This document shows, piece after piece, positions 42,741 to 55,683 of a stretch of DNA of 64,000 bases (positions are counted from its first letter, which is position 1; each line of letters opens with the position of its first letter). The stretch covers positions 171,009,501-171,073,500 of the forward strand of contig NC_134137.1 of the NCBI RefSeq assembly GCF_033958435.1, in the 5' to 3' direction. The stretch comes from Carettochelys insculpta (Eukaryota > Chordata > Testudines > Carettochelyidae). The notes beneath the pieces are model-generated. The model saw only the letters and a list, made by a program, of their open reading frames with translations, was not told the DNA's origin and made no database searches. A program made the translations under genes and the position numbers.

Positions 42741-43646
42741 TCGACCTATCTTCACCATACAAATCATGAGCTTGTTTATTTCAGTAAGAATTTCATTCTT
42801 CATAGTAATAGCAGTAGTATAAGATTCATGGAATGCCATGTTTTTTAGAAAATGAGAATCGTATTCTATTCCAAAGTCGTCTAACGCTGAAGATAAAACT
42901 TCTCTAGTTTGCACAAACAAATAGATTTTATTTTAACAGCTCATACAACATCTCTAGGTAGTTCAGTTAGCGATCATTCCAGTGCCTAACACACCAAGTG
43001 CTCTGGAATGACTCTGCTGGGCGTTCTTGACTGAAGGAGCTGTTCGAGTAGTCAAAAAAGAAACAGTTCTCTGACTTGCTACAGATGTACAACGAACATA
43101 AATAGTCCATTCATTTTCTAGTTATCCAGTAAAAACAAAAGAAATCAAGTGAGAGATTATTTCTTTAACTGTGACTGTTGTTTCCCCAACCCAGGAAACA
43201 CAGAAGAATCAGGAATCCCAGACAAGCAGAATGACTCTTTTGGGCTACTGATACTCAGTGCAGAAGGAATTTTGGGAGCAGTATTGTGGTGGTGAATTTC
43301 AAATGTACAGAATTATAAGCTAGCCCCTTCCCATGGAAAGGTGTCACAGCAGCAGCATGAGATGCTGCAGACCTGAGACAGCAGCACTGGGTACAAAGTT
43401 TTCTCTTCCTAACTTCCTGAAGCTGAGGTGCAACTTTGTCCCTAAAAGCCTGAACCTGCTCCCTTTGAAGTCACCAAAAAAATTCCAAAGGCCGTCAACA
43501 GTGGAGTCAGGCTGCAAAGGAGTACGCTGGAGAAAATGCATACGTGTCTACTCAGTTCTATAATATGTTCCACCCACATTTGCCCACAGAGGAGGATTAC
43601 ATGTTAGTATATCATTACAAGCACTATACCATGCTACTCTGCCCTA
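42741..43646. other. No recognised feature
   Basis: No gene or repeat end recognised. Confidence 0.4.
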
Positions 43647-43875
43647 GGCTATGTCTACAGGGCATACTAACCTCTAAATGACACCACATACCAAAATAAA
43701 GCACTATTTTGAGGCATTCCTGTACTCCTCCTGTGATGAGGTATACAGGGAAGCCAGAAGAGAGGGCCAGTTATCTTGAAAACTGTTTTGAGACAATGGA
43801 TGCATTTCTTAGCCATGGGTAACTATTTTGGGATACCGTCGTATCCTGAAAGAGCACTCACATGTAGACATAGCC
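43647..43875. mobile_element. Harbinger-type MITE, 229 bp
   Basis: The ends GGCTATGTCTACAGGGC and CATGTAGACATAGCC are inverted repeats; the flanks are CTA (43644-43646) and CTG (43876-43878). No coding sequence. Confidence 0.8.
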
Positions 43876-44299
43876 CTGCTGTTTTAATGGTTACAATAAA
43901 GCCTAAGGATGCAGAATTTCAGTTTTAAGTACTGTCAGAAATCTGATCTCAAACACTTGTCTCTTGTGTCTGCGGTTTCAGGGAGTCTGCCAAAGTTAAA
44001 AAAAAAGAGCTCAACCCCCTCCCAACCAAAAAAAACAGTCATTTTACCTCACACTACTTGAACACATCCCTTTTTTTCTGCCAGAGTGAATTAGTTTTCC
44101 TGCATGATATGCTGTACCCCACTGACTTTGACAGGGCTTGTTAGAAAGTAGCGAGCAAGGCAGCTACCTAGAACCCTGTGCATTAATAGTTGCACATATT
44201 TTTTAAATATTTGCATGTATATTATCCTTTTTCTTTCTATTATATGTGTGTTTAACTGTATAATTATCAATTTAATACAGCTTTTAATCCAATGGATAT

Positions 44300-44402
44300 G
44301 GAGAAAACCTGTCGTTGTGGCACATGTGGGCCATGGAGCTTTTGTAGCACACTGGAGGGGGTGGGGGGTGGGGGCTCAGAAAGCAAAACATTGAGAACCC
44401 CT
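44300..44402. mobile_element. hAT right-end fragment
   Basis: 'ggcacatgtgggccatggag' and the terminus 'cattgagaacccctg' match the right end of common reptile hAT elements. The left part is missing. Confidence 0.45.
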
Positions 44403-45684
44403 GTCCTATGTGACCTGACTAACCTTGCAAGTGACAGCCTTGTTATAAATATCCAAGAATCATGAGGTTGTCACTTTCCCACTGTCACAGCTAATTAACT
44501 TCTAGGAATAACCATGGGAACTATTTTATTTCATGGTCCCAAACATGGGCCTGTGCTGAATGTGAGCACCTACCTTGCCTGAACTGGTTGAGAAAAACCA
44601 CCCCTTCATTAACACATACAATGATCTGCTCAAAGGTTGCAGTGCATTTGCTAGGTACTCACAACACCAAATGGCTGAAAACAGCAGTCAGATTGATAAC
44701 TCTGTTTTCCATCACTTATTCAGAGATTTATATTTATAGAAAAGAGATTGGAGACTTCACAGTCTCTGAACCTAGCAAAGCAAAAGCACCTCCTCCAAGA
44801 AATTTGACATGTGTCATTCCAGTCTAGAGAATCCAGATGTAAAACACACAATCAGAAAAAAAAAGTAATAAAATGCTGTGGGAACCAATGGATTTCATTC
44901 AGTAAATTGCCCATAGGGATTATATATAAATTTTTTAAAAGTCTCAAAATAATTCTGTAAACCAAGTACAAAATACTGTTAAGTGTTTTACGATAACAGT
45001 TCATTTCTGTTGCGTAGTGTTTTTCAAGCTATTGGTCTGACATAGTTTTTGGAAATATTTTACCAGTTTTTCCTGGAAGTCCTATATCTCTGTGACCTGT
45101 ATGCTCAGACACCACAGTTACAGATCACAAGGAGAGATCTTGACATATGGAATGGAGGTGTGCCCACAACAAAAGCCAGTCCCTGCAGCTAGAACTCCAG
45201 GAAGCTGTACCTTGTCTACTTATGTATGGCAGTAGTTTTGTGTTAATTGACTGCCAAATGAGGAACCTAGTCTTGTTCCAAGTTCTTACAGTGGCTTAAG
45301 GTTCTATAAAAATTTATTTCTTTCCACATCAACCTGTGACAAGAGGATTTAAAGATGTTTTCCTGCCGAGTTCCCCCTCAAAAAGACCGACAGGGCATTC
45401 AACTAATTCAGTCTTCTCAAATAAGTACTCCACAATAGCAGTAGTCTCAAACTTATTCTGACCCATTACATATGCTGAAAAACAGGGAGGGAGTAGAATA
45501 GACAAAGTATGAGGAGCAACACAGAGGTCATGTCATTCATGAATTTTTTTTTATTTTTTGAAGTGGCTTTCACAGAGTCTCATGGCTACAAGCACATCAA
45601 GGCTGCTTCCGAGGAAATACAGTGTCAAATGACAGAGTGGAGAAATCTTTCTTCTTTACGGGACACACATATGAACTACTCCAC
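44403..45684. other. No recognised feature
   Basis: AT-rich; no gene, RNA gene or repeat end recognised. Confidence 0.45.
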
Positions 45685-46012
45685 TCAGGCCTGTTGACTG
45701 GGGTGGCAAAGGGGGCAGTTGCCCCAGGGTCGGGCAATTCAAAAGGGCCTTGAGCTCCCAGCCACCATCACTGCTATTGCAGCAGTGGCAGCATCCAAAG
45801 CCCTGGGTCCTTTAAATTGCTGCCAGAATGCCACGCTCCAGGCAGCTAAAAGAGCTGCCTAGAGGGGGTGGGTGGGAACACACATGCACTTTGGGTGAGG
45901 GCTGGTTGTCCCCAGCCCCGCCCCTTGTGCACGAGGCCATGCCTCTTCCAGGAGCATGAAACAGGGCTCTATTCTCACCTTACCCAGGGGCCCAGCAAGG
46001 AAGTCAGCCCTT
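45685..46012. repeat. Interspersed repeat 'R300', copy 3
   Basis: 'caggcctgttgactggggtg', 'gggggcagttgccccagggt', 'ccccagccccgccccttgtg' and 'catgaaacagggctctattc' align in order with the copies at 20606 and 30785. Confidence 0.6.
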
Positions 46013-46887
46013 CAGACAACACTGTAAAATCCTAGTGAAGAAAAGATGCTTGTGATTTTACAATGAGGTAACTAGGAGAAGTGAAACATGCGCAGAGGTG
46101 TCATGTTAACCTTGCCTACCTACTTTATAATAAAAACTATGATGCTTTATCTCCACCGGGATTTCACAGCAGGATAGCTAACACATGTTAGTTATCCCAC
46201 TGTAAAAATACAATTTTTGACAGTGAAGACAAAGGCACACACAGAGATCTCCTTAGAGAGGAAGATTTAAGGGCCTTGTGTTTTTCTGCTACTCCGGTAC
46301 CCTTTGCTGAAATCAGTCATTAAATGCGTTCTTCACAGCTGATGCACAGAAGAGAAATGTCGAAGTTAAAAGGTGGAAGTTAAAGTGATTCATGAATAGG
46401 AAGTGCTGCAGATGGTATCCTGGAGACAGACTTCAGTTCTCCAGCACTTTTAATGTTATTAATTGCAGAAGTCAGGATGGAAGAACTGATGCAGATAAAA
46501 TAGACAATAAGCTGAACTGCTCACAATTGGTTATTAAACTCTGAAACCTCACTAAAATATAGCATTTGTGCTGTGGTGATGTGCCCTGGAAAGTATTACT
46601 GAAGCTTAGAATCAGCTTTCTTTGCAGAGCTGGCATTGATAAGTGGGATATTTTTTTTTCTGGGGGAAGGGAGCCGCACCAGATTTTCCTTAAACAAAGT
46701 TTGGGATATTAAAGTCATGCAGAGGATAGAATCTGGTGTATTTTACTACTGTACCCTTAAACAGCACATATGTCAATAGGTAATCCACAAAGTGGTCATA
46801 CACAGCATAATCTTCTCTCATCAGAAAACAATGATGGAAGAGTTCTTCTGTGGAAACACCTGTTTGTGTTAATAGATAATTCATTAG
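46013..46887. other. No recognised feature
   Basis: No gene or repeat end recognised. Confidence 0.4.
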
Positions 46888-47132
46888 GGCTAAATCTACA
46901 CGAGAGAATATTGTCTACACACAAAATGCATTTTGTCCACAGAAACAGTCAACAAAAAAGCCATGTAGATGCTCCAGGGAGCCCTTTTGTCAACAGAGCA
47001 GATTCATAGATCATAAGAACATAAGATCAATCCATTTTTATGTGCCAAGTCAATCTGTCTACAGAAGTTTTGTTGGAACATCTCTTCCAACAGACTCTTC
47101 TGTCGACAGATGCTTCTAGTGTAGACATAGCC
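46888..47132. mobile_element. TGTCGACA-family MITE, internally altered
   Basis: The left end GGCTAAATCTACACGAG and right end CTAGTGTAGACATAGCC are inverted repeats. 'tgtcaacagagcag' and 'ctgtcgacagatgc' link it to 37367 and 48109. A stretch around 47005-47045 ('gatcataagaacataagatc') does not belong to the family and may be a CR1 scrap. No clear 3-bp duplication. Confidence 0.7.
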
Positions 47133-47644
47133 AAAGAGTTGAATGGAGCTGGGGGGCAGAACTTGGCCTGGGAGATTTGAGAGTGGAGTTGGGAAACAGA
47201 CTATCTGACATAATGGATTAGAGCAGAAAATGTGTATTACAGATAGAGTTTAAATATAGCACAGTCCAGAAAAACATAGTGCTCCCTGTCCATAAAGCTT
47301 TTTTCCCCTGCTCACGTATAGGGTTTTAAATTTAGAGCAGTACAAAACCTTCAGTATGAAACCTGAACCACAGAAAACGTACCCATTTCCAGGCTTCATC
47401 ACAAACCTGCCACTGAAGCCAAGACTGCTTTCACACCCTTTAATACAACCTAGAGGAGTTTGGGAATTTACTCTGATAATCTTTGGCAATGAGCTGAATT
47501 GTGCTTTTGATTTTGGGAGTCCGCTTAAACCCAAACCTCAACAAAATCTATGTAGGCATATCCAAAGAGGGAAAAAGGGAAATTAATGAATTCTTCAAAA
47601 ATCAAAACTATTCAAATGTATTATCTCATTCAAAGCAGGAAGTG

Positions 47645-47775
47645 TAAGTGGCAGATGGCCTCATGGCTGAAGCACAGGACTAGGAGTCACAAGACCGGAA
47701 TTATATTTCTGGCTGTGCCACAAAGTTCCTGTGAGAAACCAGGAAGAATCATTTACAGACAAAATGTGAAAAGTG
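47645..47775 (+). mobile_element. MIR-like tRNA-derived SINE
   Basis: 'tggctgaagcacaggactag', 'gagtcacaagacc' and 'tttctggctgtgccac' follow the MIR order (A-box region, 'ggactaggagtc', B-box region, 'ggctctgccac'). It is an old copy, with the B box strongly decayed. Confidence 0.55.
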
Positions 47776-48108
47776 ACCACTGATTTCATGGCCTCAGCAC
47801 AGGACCTGACTTTCAGAGTTGCTGTGAACATGCAGCTCCTCTTTACTTCATCTGGAGATGTGAGTGCAGAGCAATTCTGAAAATCAGGCTTTCATTGTCT
47901 CAGGCAAGACACACAATATTGAAAACACACACATACAAGCACAAAAATCCATGGCAATTTTCAATGTTGGCCAATAATAGCTGGGTCTCAGTTTTTTCAC
48001 CTGAAAAATAGGAATAATACGTACCTACTTTTAGTAGTATTGGGAGACAAATGATTAATCGCTGTAATATATCTTCTGACCAAAGAGTTAAGACTTTGTA
48101 GGCATAGA

Positions 48109-48542
48109 GGCTATGTCTACACAGGAGCCTTTTCCCAGCAAAACTGGTCTTTTGTTGGGAAAAAATGCAGAGCATCTGCATGCAAAATGTGCTTTGTCAA
48201 CAGTTTGTCGACAAAATGTGGCACATCTGCCAGCAGCATTATACCTCTCTCCATTCAGGTATAACAGCTCTCTCAACAGTTTTCTATTGACAAAACTGCT
48301 GTGCAGATGCTCTGGGGCCCAGTTGTCGACAGGCAGGGCTTCTGGTTCACCGGGCAACAGAGCTTCTAGTGAGTTGTTCTGTTGAAAGAGACCCAGGCAG
48401 TCTGGCTGCTCTCTGTCAACAGAGCGGATTGCTCTTTCGAACTGCTTTTATGTATAGATGCAATCTGTCGACAGAAGTTTGTCTGGGAAATCCCCTCCGA
48501 CGGTCACTTCCGTCAACAGAGGCTTCTCGTGTAGATGTAGCC
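48109..48542. mobile_element. TGTCGACA-family Harbinger MITE, 434 bp
   Basis: The ends GGCTATGTCTACACAGGAGC and CTCGTGTAGATGTAGCC are inverted repeats, flanked by AGA on both sides (48106-48108 and 48543-48545). Internal palindromes: 'ttgtcgacaaa', 'gttgtcgacagg', 'ctgtcgacagaag' and several TGTCAACAG forms. Best-preserved member of this family in the window. Confidence 0.85.
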
Positions 48543-48545
48543 AGA

Positions 48546-50880
48546 AAGTATAGGTGGTGTGGGTGGGAATGCCTATAGTTAAGCTTACACAATCTCTCTC
48601 ACTATAAGACCCTTTTTTCATAACTGTCAAACTTCAAGCATTTGGGCTAAAGTTTTCCATCCTGGATGCCGACCTCAAGCTGATACATATGTATGAATTT
48701 CAGCCAAGACAATTTAGTTATTTCTCAGATTCATCTTAAGGGAAAAATATATTGCCCTGCAGATCTTTTTTCCTTCAGAACTTTTAACATTTCCTTACTT
48801 TGGTCATGATGGATTGAAAATTTGTCAGGGGTAGTATCATTCTGGTATTAGGGATGTGCCTTTTGCCATCTGCTTAAAATCCCAGCCATATTCAATCAAG
48901 GTATGACCCTCTGAAAAAAATCACAGATCACACACACACCCTGTAGAGACTTGTTTCAACTTGGAAGCCAAATTCTGCAAAGACTTTTTCTATATTGATC
49001 ATCTTGAGCCTAAGTTGCAGGGACTGAACAGGACTTTCCCTGGAATTGCTCCTTCTTCCAGCCAGAAGCCACTGTGGCATGGAACACAGGAATGGAGAGC
49101 AGGAAGACCCTCCATGTGCTCTCAATGTCTCTCACCACCAGTGGGGTTCAAGAAGGCAACTCTTGACCAAAATGCAGAAAAGTGAGCAGCCCGAAGGGCT
49201 GGGAGGAGACTGGAACATGTAACCAAGAAAAGGTGGGGAGGACTAGAACATAGAACCATGTTGTGTTTGTAGCTAAGGGGAGTCAAAGGAGGCCTGAGAG
49301 ATATAAGGAGTAGGACATAGAGAATGACTGCAGACGAGACCAGCTGCAGAAGTGTCAGGGACAAGGAGTGGAAAGGAAGATTCAATAGTTATGGAGCATT
49401 ATTCCTAGGTATGTCATTTCCCTCCAGCGGATGACCCACAGAGATAATGACTTGCTATTGGTATGAAGTACTTTATTTGTTTGAGCAGCAGAGGTCTGTT
49501 CAGTGGATCTAACGATTTTAACCCTGTTAATGAGCCAAGGTCCACATGATGCAATTTTTGGGGGGTTGGGGGTTGGGGGGGTTCAGTTTGCTTGTTTAAA
49601 GATCTTCAGAGCTACTAAATAGCTTATTAAAACTTCATGTTTGCCAAACCAAGCACTTAAATATTAGGAAATACCAGAATTAAGTTTCTTCTTTAACTTT
49701 AATTTGAGCCTCTTGTACTTATGCATTACAAGAGATTTTATCTTGTACATATCTGATTATTACATGATCACATACTAAATTTATATTGGCAAACTAGAGT
49801 TTATTGTTATCCTACTATATATATTCCCTAAGGCTGTTATGCAGCTATTGTGACCCAAATTTATGAAAAAAAAAACTAGCATATGAAAATGATTTTCCCA
49901 TCTTGGAAACTCTACAATTCACTGTCTTCTCCCACAGAAAATATTACCGTCCCCTCCCATCCTTTACATGTTTTTTTTTTTTTTCCCCAGAAGGGATCCA
50001 GGAAAGAACAAAAAATGTGTGATCTTTTTGCATACCTGCAGAAATGATTTTCTATCTCCTTTACAGGTGATGATAATTTTGAAACATAGTTCTGTGCAAT
50101 ACAGACGGAAATCTGAGCTATCTAAATGGGAGATCAATATACTCTCTCCATCTGAATTTTTTCTTGTAGGATGGATTAGATAGTCTTAGTATTTGCTGCC
50201 CTCATGTGGCCTCCATTTTTCCTCTTGCCATCAATATTCACAAAGCTACTTATTCATTTTTAAAAGAAAAAATGTTTTAGAAAGAAAATGGGCAACTTGG
50301 TACCCTAGAATTCAATTTCCATTCAGAAAACATGTTTTCAATTAACCACGAAATTTGGTGACCCTAACTTTGGACCTTCTCCAAATTTGCTCCATGGCGC
50401 TATAGAAAAGAAGGACGCTTACTCTCAGACAGACATACACAATTATGTGGACTCAGAAAAAATGAATAGCACTGATCATTCTTTTCTAGCTTTGAATGTC
50501 AGGGGATTCACACTAAATGAGGCAAAAGGACCTGAGAATTAGCTCCTACTCAAACAATCCATTTTAATGGGGATCGACAGATTGCATCTACACATAAAAG
50601 CAAAACCCTAATCTGCCACACAGTCAGAGGAGATCATGTTAAGTCACAGGGAATAGATTAAAAATGCCATGGCAGTTGGAGTGCCCTGTTACTTCAAAGA
50701 TGTGTATAACTGTATTTGCTGATTTAGGAGCTGATCCAGTTCCCATTGGCTTCAATGGGAACAGGATTAGACCCTAACTGAACTGACAGGTAGCATGAAC
50801 AGCTGTAGTTCCAAGTGGAACAGAAGTGAAAACTTTCTAAAATGTGTATCTAAACATTAACCCCATATAACTTGTCAATA
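48546..50880. other. No recognised gene
   Basis: 2.3 kb, AT-rich on the whole. The frame at 48961-49185 and its overlaps have no known motif. No repeat termini were recognised. Confidence 0.45.
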
Positions 50881-50883
50881 ATT

Positions 50884-51245
50884 AGAACATAAGAACAGCC
50901 ATTCTGAGCCAGACCAAAAGTCCATCTAGCCCAGTGTACCGTCTTCTGACAGTGGCCAATACCAGGTGTCCCAGAGGAAATGAAAAGAACAGGTAACCAA
51001 TCCTGAAGCTTCACCCCATTCCTAGCTTCTGACAAACAGAGGCTAGGGACACCATTCCTACCCTTCCTGGCTAATAGCCATTAATTGACCAATCCTCTAT
51101 GAGTTGATCTAGTTCTTTTTTGAACCCTGTTAAAGTCCAGGTCTTCACAACATTGGCTGGCAAGGATTTCTGCATGTTGACCGTGGTTCGTGAAGAAATC
51201 CTTCCTTTAGTTTGTTTTAAACCTGATACGTATTAAATCCTCTTC
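50884..51245 (-). mobile_element. CR1 LINE 3' end
   Basis: 'gaacataagaacagccattc', 'gacagtggccaataccaggt' and 'ggctagggacaccattccta' are the same blocks as at 29548-29760, again reverse-strand; 'ggctggcaaggatttctgca' corresponds to the NSLPxNV coding end. Diverged copy. Confidence 0.85.
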
Positions 51246-51249
51246 CGTA

Positions 51250-52510
51250 TAGAAACTGATATCTTAACTACAACTTGTGTTCGACTACATCTCTTGTTCT
51301 CAAACAACACCTTCTGCCTACAGGTCACTGAAAAGCTCTTTTCATTACCGTTTGTTTTATTTACTCCATGCAATCACTGTGCCTTACAATGAGGAAAATG
51401 GCAACCACTGGATGAAACCATTACTTGTATTACAGTAAGACTTACATGCCTCAGCAGATGCCTTTTAAGTGGGGCACTGAACAGATACAGAATAAGAAGA
51501 GGGAGAGGAACCCTGAGGAGCCTGTAATCTTGGTTATGACAATATCCAACACATGGACAGAACCAAACAATTGTAGGAATGGGAGCAGGACAAAATAACG
51601 AGAAGAACAAGTTTTACACGTTCTCATCCCTGTTTAACAAGAATCATTCCTATATATCCTTCCATATATCACTGTGAAATAATAGTCTTTGATCTCACTA
51701 TAAATAAGTTTCTATGTCTCTATAATACATATATCTAACTCTACAATTCTTCCATGGGAGACAAATATGATTTATTATAAATAAGTTAAATTGCAATATT
51801 GATCATTTTGCTGAGTCCTCAGAATATTCTAATTATACTGATTTAAATGTCCCGTACATCTCAATTCCAAAATAGATTACTTCAGCTGTTGAAGGTTACT
51901 GTGGTGTCCAACATACTAGCCACTAGCCACATGTGGCTATTTGATCAATTGAGTGTGACAAGTTGGTGTGAACAATAAATATGTTTTTTTTTCAGAATAA
52001 TGTGGCTAGTTCGCTAGAGCAGTTACCTGTGGCTACTATGGTGGCTATTGCTTCAGAACTGGCTGGACACTCCAAGGTTATACGTATCTCTCTCTCTCTT
52101 TTTTTTTTTCCTACATAAGTCTTTTCCAAAGGTTTCCAACCAATTATGATGGTTTCTAAGCAAACTCTCTCATCTATGTTATAGGAGTACATAATTTTTC
52201 TGTAAATGTGAAATGAAACAGCCATATGCTGTGTGAGAACAAGTGATTGAGAACAAAAAAAAAAACAAAACATTTAACAGAGAGATTTTATTATGCTAAT
52301 TTCCTGAGCAGAAAGCACGAGAGATTCCATCTAGGGATGGCTTTTGTAAATAAATCTGCATTTGCATTGTCTGTTACTAGTGAAAAAGAAGTAAACTACA
52401 GCACAATACAGCATAATATGACAAAACAAATTCATTAGTTAGTGGGACAGAGTGGCTGCAAATGTTTTTGTTCTATTTCAGTTACTTGCAGAGATGCTTT
52501 AGGAACTATG
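51250..52510. other. No recognised feature
   Basis: AT-rich; no gene or repeat end recognised. Confidence 0.45.
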
Positions 52511-52516
52511 CACTCA

Positions 52517-52973
52517 GGCTGTGTCTACACTAGCAAGTTCTTTTGAAATACTTTGCTTAAGAAAGACGCTCTTTCGAAATATCCAGCGGAGCATCTACAC
52601 ACAAAAAGCATTCTTTTGAAATTAAATTGAAAGAATGCAGCACTCCTTTTGAAAGCGCTCTTCCACTCCCGTTTCAGGAATAGCGCCTTCTTTTGAAAGC
52701 TTCTTTCAAAAGAAAACAAGTATAGATGCTCCGCAGGCCCTTATTTTTTTTTTTTTTTTTCCAAACGAGCAGTCCTCAGGGCACCTGATTTTTTGATCCC
52801 GGGCCCATTCTTTCAAAAGAGCAGGGGCTGTGCAGATGCTCTTGTTCAAAACAACAGATCACTCTTTTGATTTGCTTTTTTGTGTGCGGGCACATTCTTT
52901 TGAAAGAAGTTCTTTCAGAAGAGATCTTCCAGAAGGACTTCTTCCAAAAGATCGCAGTAGTGTAGACGTAGAC
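52517..52973. mobile_element. Harbinger-type MITE with TCTTTCGAAA/TTTTGAAAG motifs
   Basis: The ends GGCTGTGTCTACACTAGC and GTAGTGTAGACGTAGAC are inverted repeats, flanked by TCA (52514-52516 and 52974-52976). Inside, 'ttcttttgaaa' and 'ctttcaaaagaa' recur many times. The motif matches the end regions of the decayed Harbinger at 9857-13782, so that subfamily may be its source. Confidence 0.8.
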
Positions 52974-53804
52974 TCAGTGAAAGAAAAAAAGGTACTGAAA
53001 GGTGGCTTGTCAATACAAAATACACAGAAATACTTACAGAAAGGTAACAAAAAAGAAACCTTGAGTAACTCCAGGGGCCATTAAATTCCCATTTTATTTC
53101 TTCTATATACTGGATCTGCATGGAATTACTTGCTAGTATTTGACCACCATCAGTTGATCACTACATGTTTGTGAAGGCTCAAATGATGGAAAATGAAACT
53201 GATATTTTATTTCCACGAGCATTCAAGACATGCTCCTGTCTCTTTCTTAGTGCCCAGAGTTCAAAGACCTGCAAAAATACAGGCCTAATTACCAATTTGT
53301 AGATCTTTGTCTATCAAATTGAAAAATTTCTCTTATTGCAGATCACTTCACTCATTTAGCCCACCCCCATTCACCATTTAGCCCATCCCTTTCTGTCTTA
53401 AGTTCGCTGTTGACTGCACTATTGAACTAGGTACTTGAATTTCTGTACCTTCACCAGTGGCTGGCCACCCAAACTTACAGTCTCGTTGTCTATTTATGCA
53501 AGGTATCATAGACTCTGTGAGCCAGATATTCTATTTCATTTCTCCTGAATTTCATGTAATTTCTTTTAAGCGTACACCTCTATATCTCTAAGGCTGGGTC
53601 TACACTACGAGATAAATTCTATTATTTAACCTTGATATTATGCATTCAAATTAAGTGTCTACAAAGCTTCTTGAAATTCGACCCACCTTTTTTCCACGTC
53701 GAGCCTCCGTGTCCCCATTGCCCCATGCAAATTCAACAGCGTGAGCGCTGCATTGTGGATACCTATCCCACAGTGCCTTAGCTCCGGTTGCTTGTGGGTG
53801 TTTC

Positions 53805-55183
53805 ATGTTGGAATCCCAGAATTACAAGCACTATTCCAGAATTCACTGCATCACTAACCACGTGAAAAAGAACTGGAGATTGCACCATTTCCTGAGGCAG
53901 CATTCCAGCACAAGCATGGATCCCCAAATGCTCCAACTCACTGCACACATCATTTTGGCAACGACACTGGCTGTCACACGAATTTTCCTTCAATTACAAA
54001 GCTCACTGATGGTTGGATATCATAATGGTGCTGCTGATGATGATGACAACGTTTTGAAAGAGCAAGTCTCCCAACTGCAGTTCAAGAACTCACAGCTGGT
54101 GGCTGCCCTGGATGCATTGCTGACAGTGGAGCAGCAGTTTTGGACTCGTGAAACCAGCACACACAGGTGGGACCATATTGTTTTGGAGTCGTGGGTCAAC
54201 CAGCAGTGGGTGCAGAACTTTCACTGGTGCAAGTCCCCTTCTATGGAACTTTGTAATGTGCTGAACCCTGACCTGAAGCACAGCAACACAAGAATGAGGC
54301 CAGCTTTAATGGTGCAGAAGCTAGTGGCAAGTGCGCTGTGGAAGCTTACGGAACCCAACGGTTATTGGTGAGTGGAAAATCAGTTTGGGGTGGGCAGATC
54401 TACAGTGGATCTGTGGTAATGGAGATGGTCCATGCAAGCTGTTGGCATCTCCTCAGGAAGACTGTGACCCTGTGAGATGTATAGGCAAAACTGGGTGGCT
54501 TTGCTGCCCAGGGGTTGCCTAACTGTGGTGGGGCAATAGATGGCACACACATCCCCATCAGGGCCCTGGACCACCCCGCCCCAGAGTATAAAACCGAACG
54601 GAGTACATCTTGATGGTGTGGGGTTTGGTAGATCACAAAGATTGTTTACTAACATCAATGTTGATGGTCAGGGAGGGTTCACAACATGCACCTATTTCGA
54701 AATTCTGGACTGTACCAAAAGCTCCTGGATAGGACTTTTTTCCCCCCTGATTGGAAAATCAAGATTGATGACATGGAGATGCCTATTCCTATATTGTGTG
54801 GCCCTGCTTATCCTCTGCTCCCTTGCCTTATAACGCCTTACACAGGAGACCAGGAACTCAGCAAGGAAAACTTTAACCACAGACTCAACAGGTGCTGGAT
54901 GGTGGTGGAATGAGCCTTTGGCTGTTTAAAAGCAAGGTTCAGATGTTTACTGACACCTTTGGACCTTTCTGAAGGTAATGGCCCCACTGTGATTACAATG
55001 TGCGCTATCTTGCGCAACATTTGTGAATCCAGGAGCAAGACTTTCCCATCAATCTGGAATTCTGAAGCAGAGGCCATAGGCAGGGCTTACTTGCAACCAC
55101 CTACACAACCACCCACCAGTAGCCACAATGAGGCAGCAGCAATAAAGGATGCTTTAAAAAATTGCTTCATGAATTATGTGTAA
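53805..55183 (+). pseudogene. Harbinger transposase, second subfamily, broken
   Basis: The likely start is the ATG at 53916 (MDPQMLQLTAHI); the frame also opens upstream from 53805. Visible parts: RWDHIVLESWVNQQWVQNFH, ALMVQKLVASALWKLTEPNG, GVGRSTVDL, DGTHIPIRALDHPAPEYK with the first Asp (near 54540), MPIPILCGPAYPLLPCLITP where the second Asp is replaced by Gly, and RLNRCWMVVE followed by a stop, then AFGCLKARFRCLLTPLD. Stops and frameshifts between 54370 and 54690 and the TGA at 54911 disable it. AATAAA follows at 55211. Confidence 0.85.
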
Positions 55184-55241
55184 CACACATGCTACCCATG
55201 TATTTCTCTGACATAATGCTAATAAATCATACTGTATCTTA

Positions 55242-55662
55242 GGCCGTGTCTACACTATGCCAAAACTTTGAAATGGCCATTTGCATGGCCATTTCAAAGT
55301 TTACTAAGGAAGAGCTGAAATACATATTCAGCGCCTCATTAGAATGTGGGCAGCTATGGCACTTCGAAATTGACATGGCTCACCACCACGCGGCTCATCC
55401 AAACAGGGCTCCTTTTCGAAAGGACCCCGGCTACTTTGAAGTCCCCTTATTCCTATCTGCTCATAGGAATAAGGGGATTTCAAAGTTGCCAGAGTCCTTT
55501 CAAAAAGGAGCCCCATCTGGATGAGCCATGTCAATTTTGAAGTGCCACCGCCGCCCACATTCTAATGAGGTGCTGAATATGTATTTCAGTGCTTCATTAG
55601 TAAACTTCAAAATGGCCATTTGCATGGCCATTTCTAAGTTTTGGCATAGTGTAAACGTAGCC
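55242..55662. mobile_element. Palindromic Harbinger-type MITE (TTA duplication)
   Basis: The ends GGCCGTGTCTACACTATGCC and AGTGTAAACGTAGCC are inverted repeats, flanked by TTA on both sides (55239-55241 and 55663-55665). The arms match over almost the whole length ('aaatggccatttgcatggcc', 'tgaaatacatattcagcgcc'), with the loop at 'cccttattcctatctgctca'. TTA is the classic Harbinger site. Half of another copy is at 4112-4322. Confidence 0.88.
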
Positions 55663-55683
55663 TTAATGAATGAATGCTTTCAC

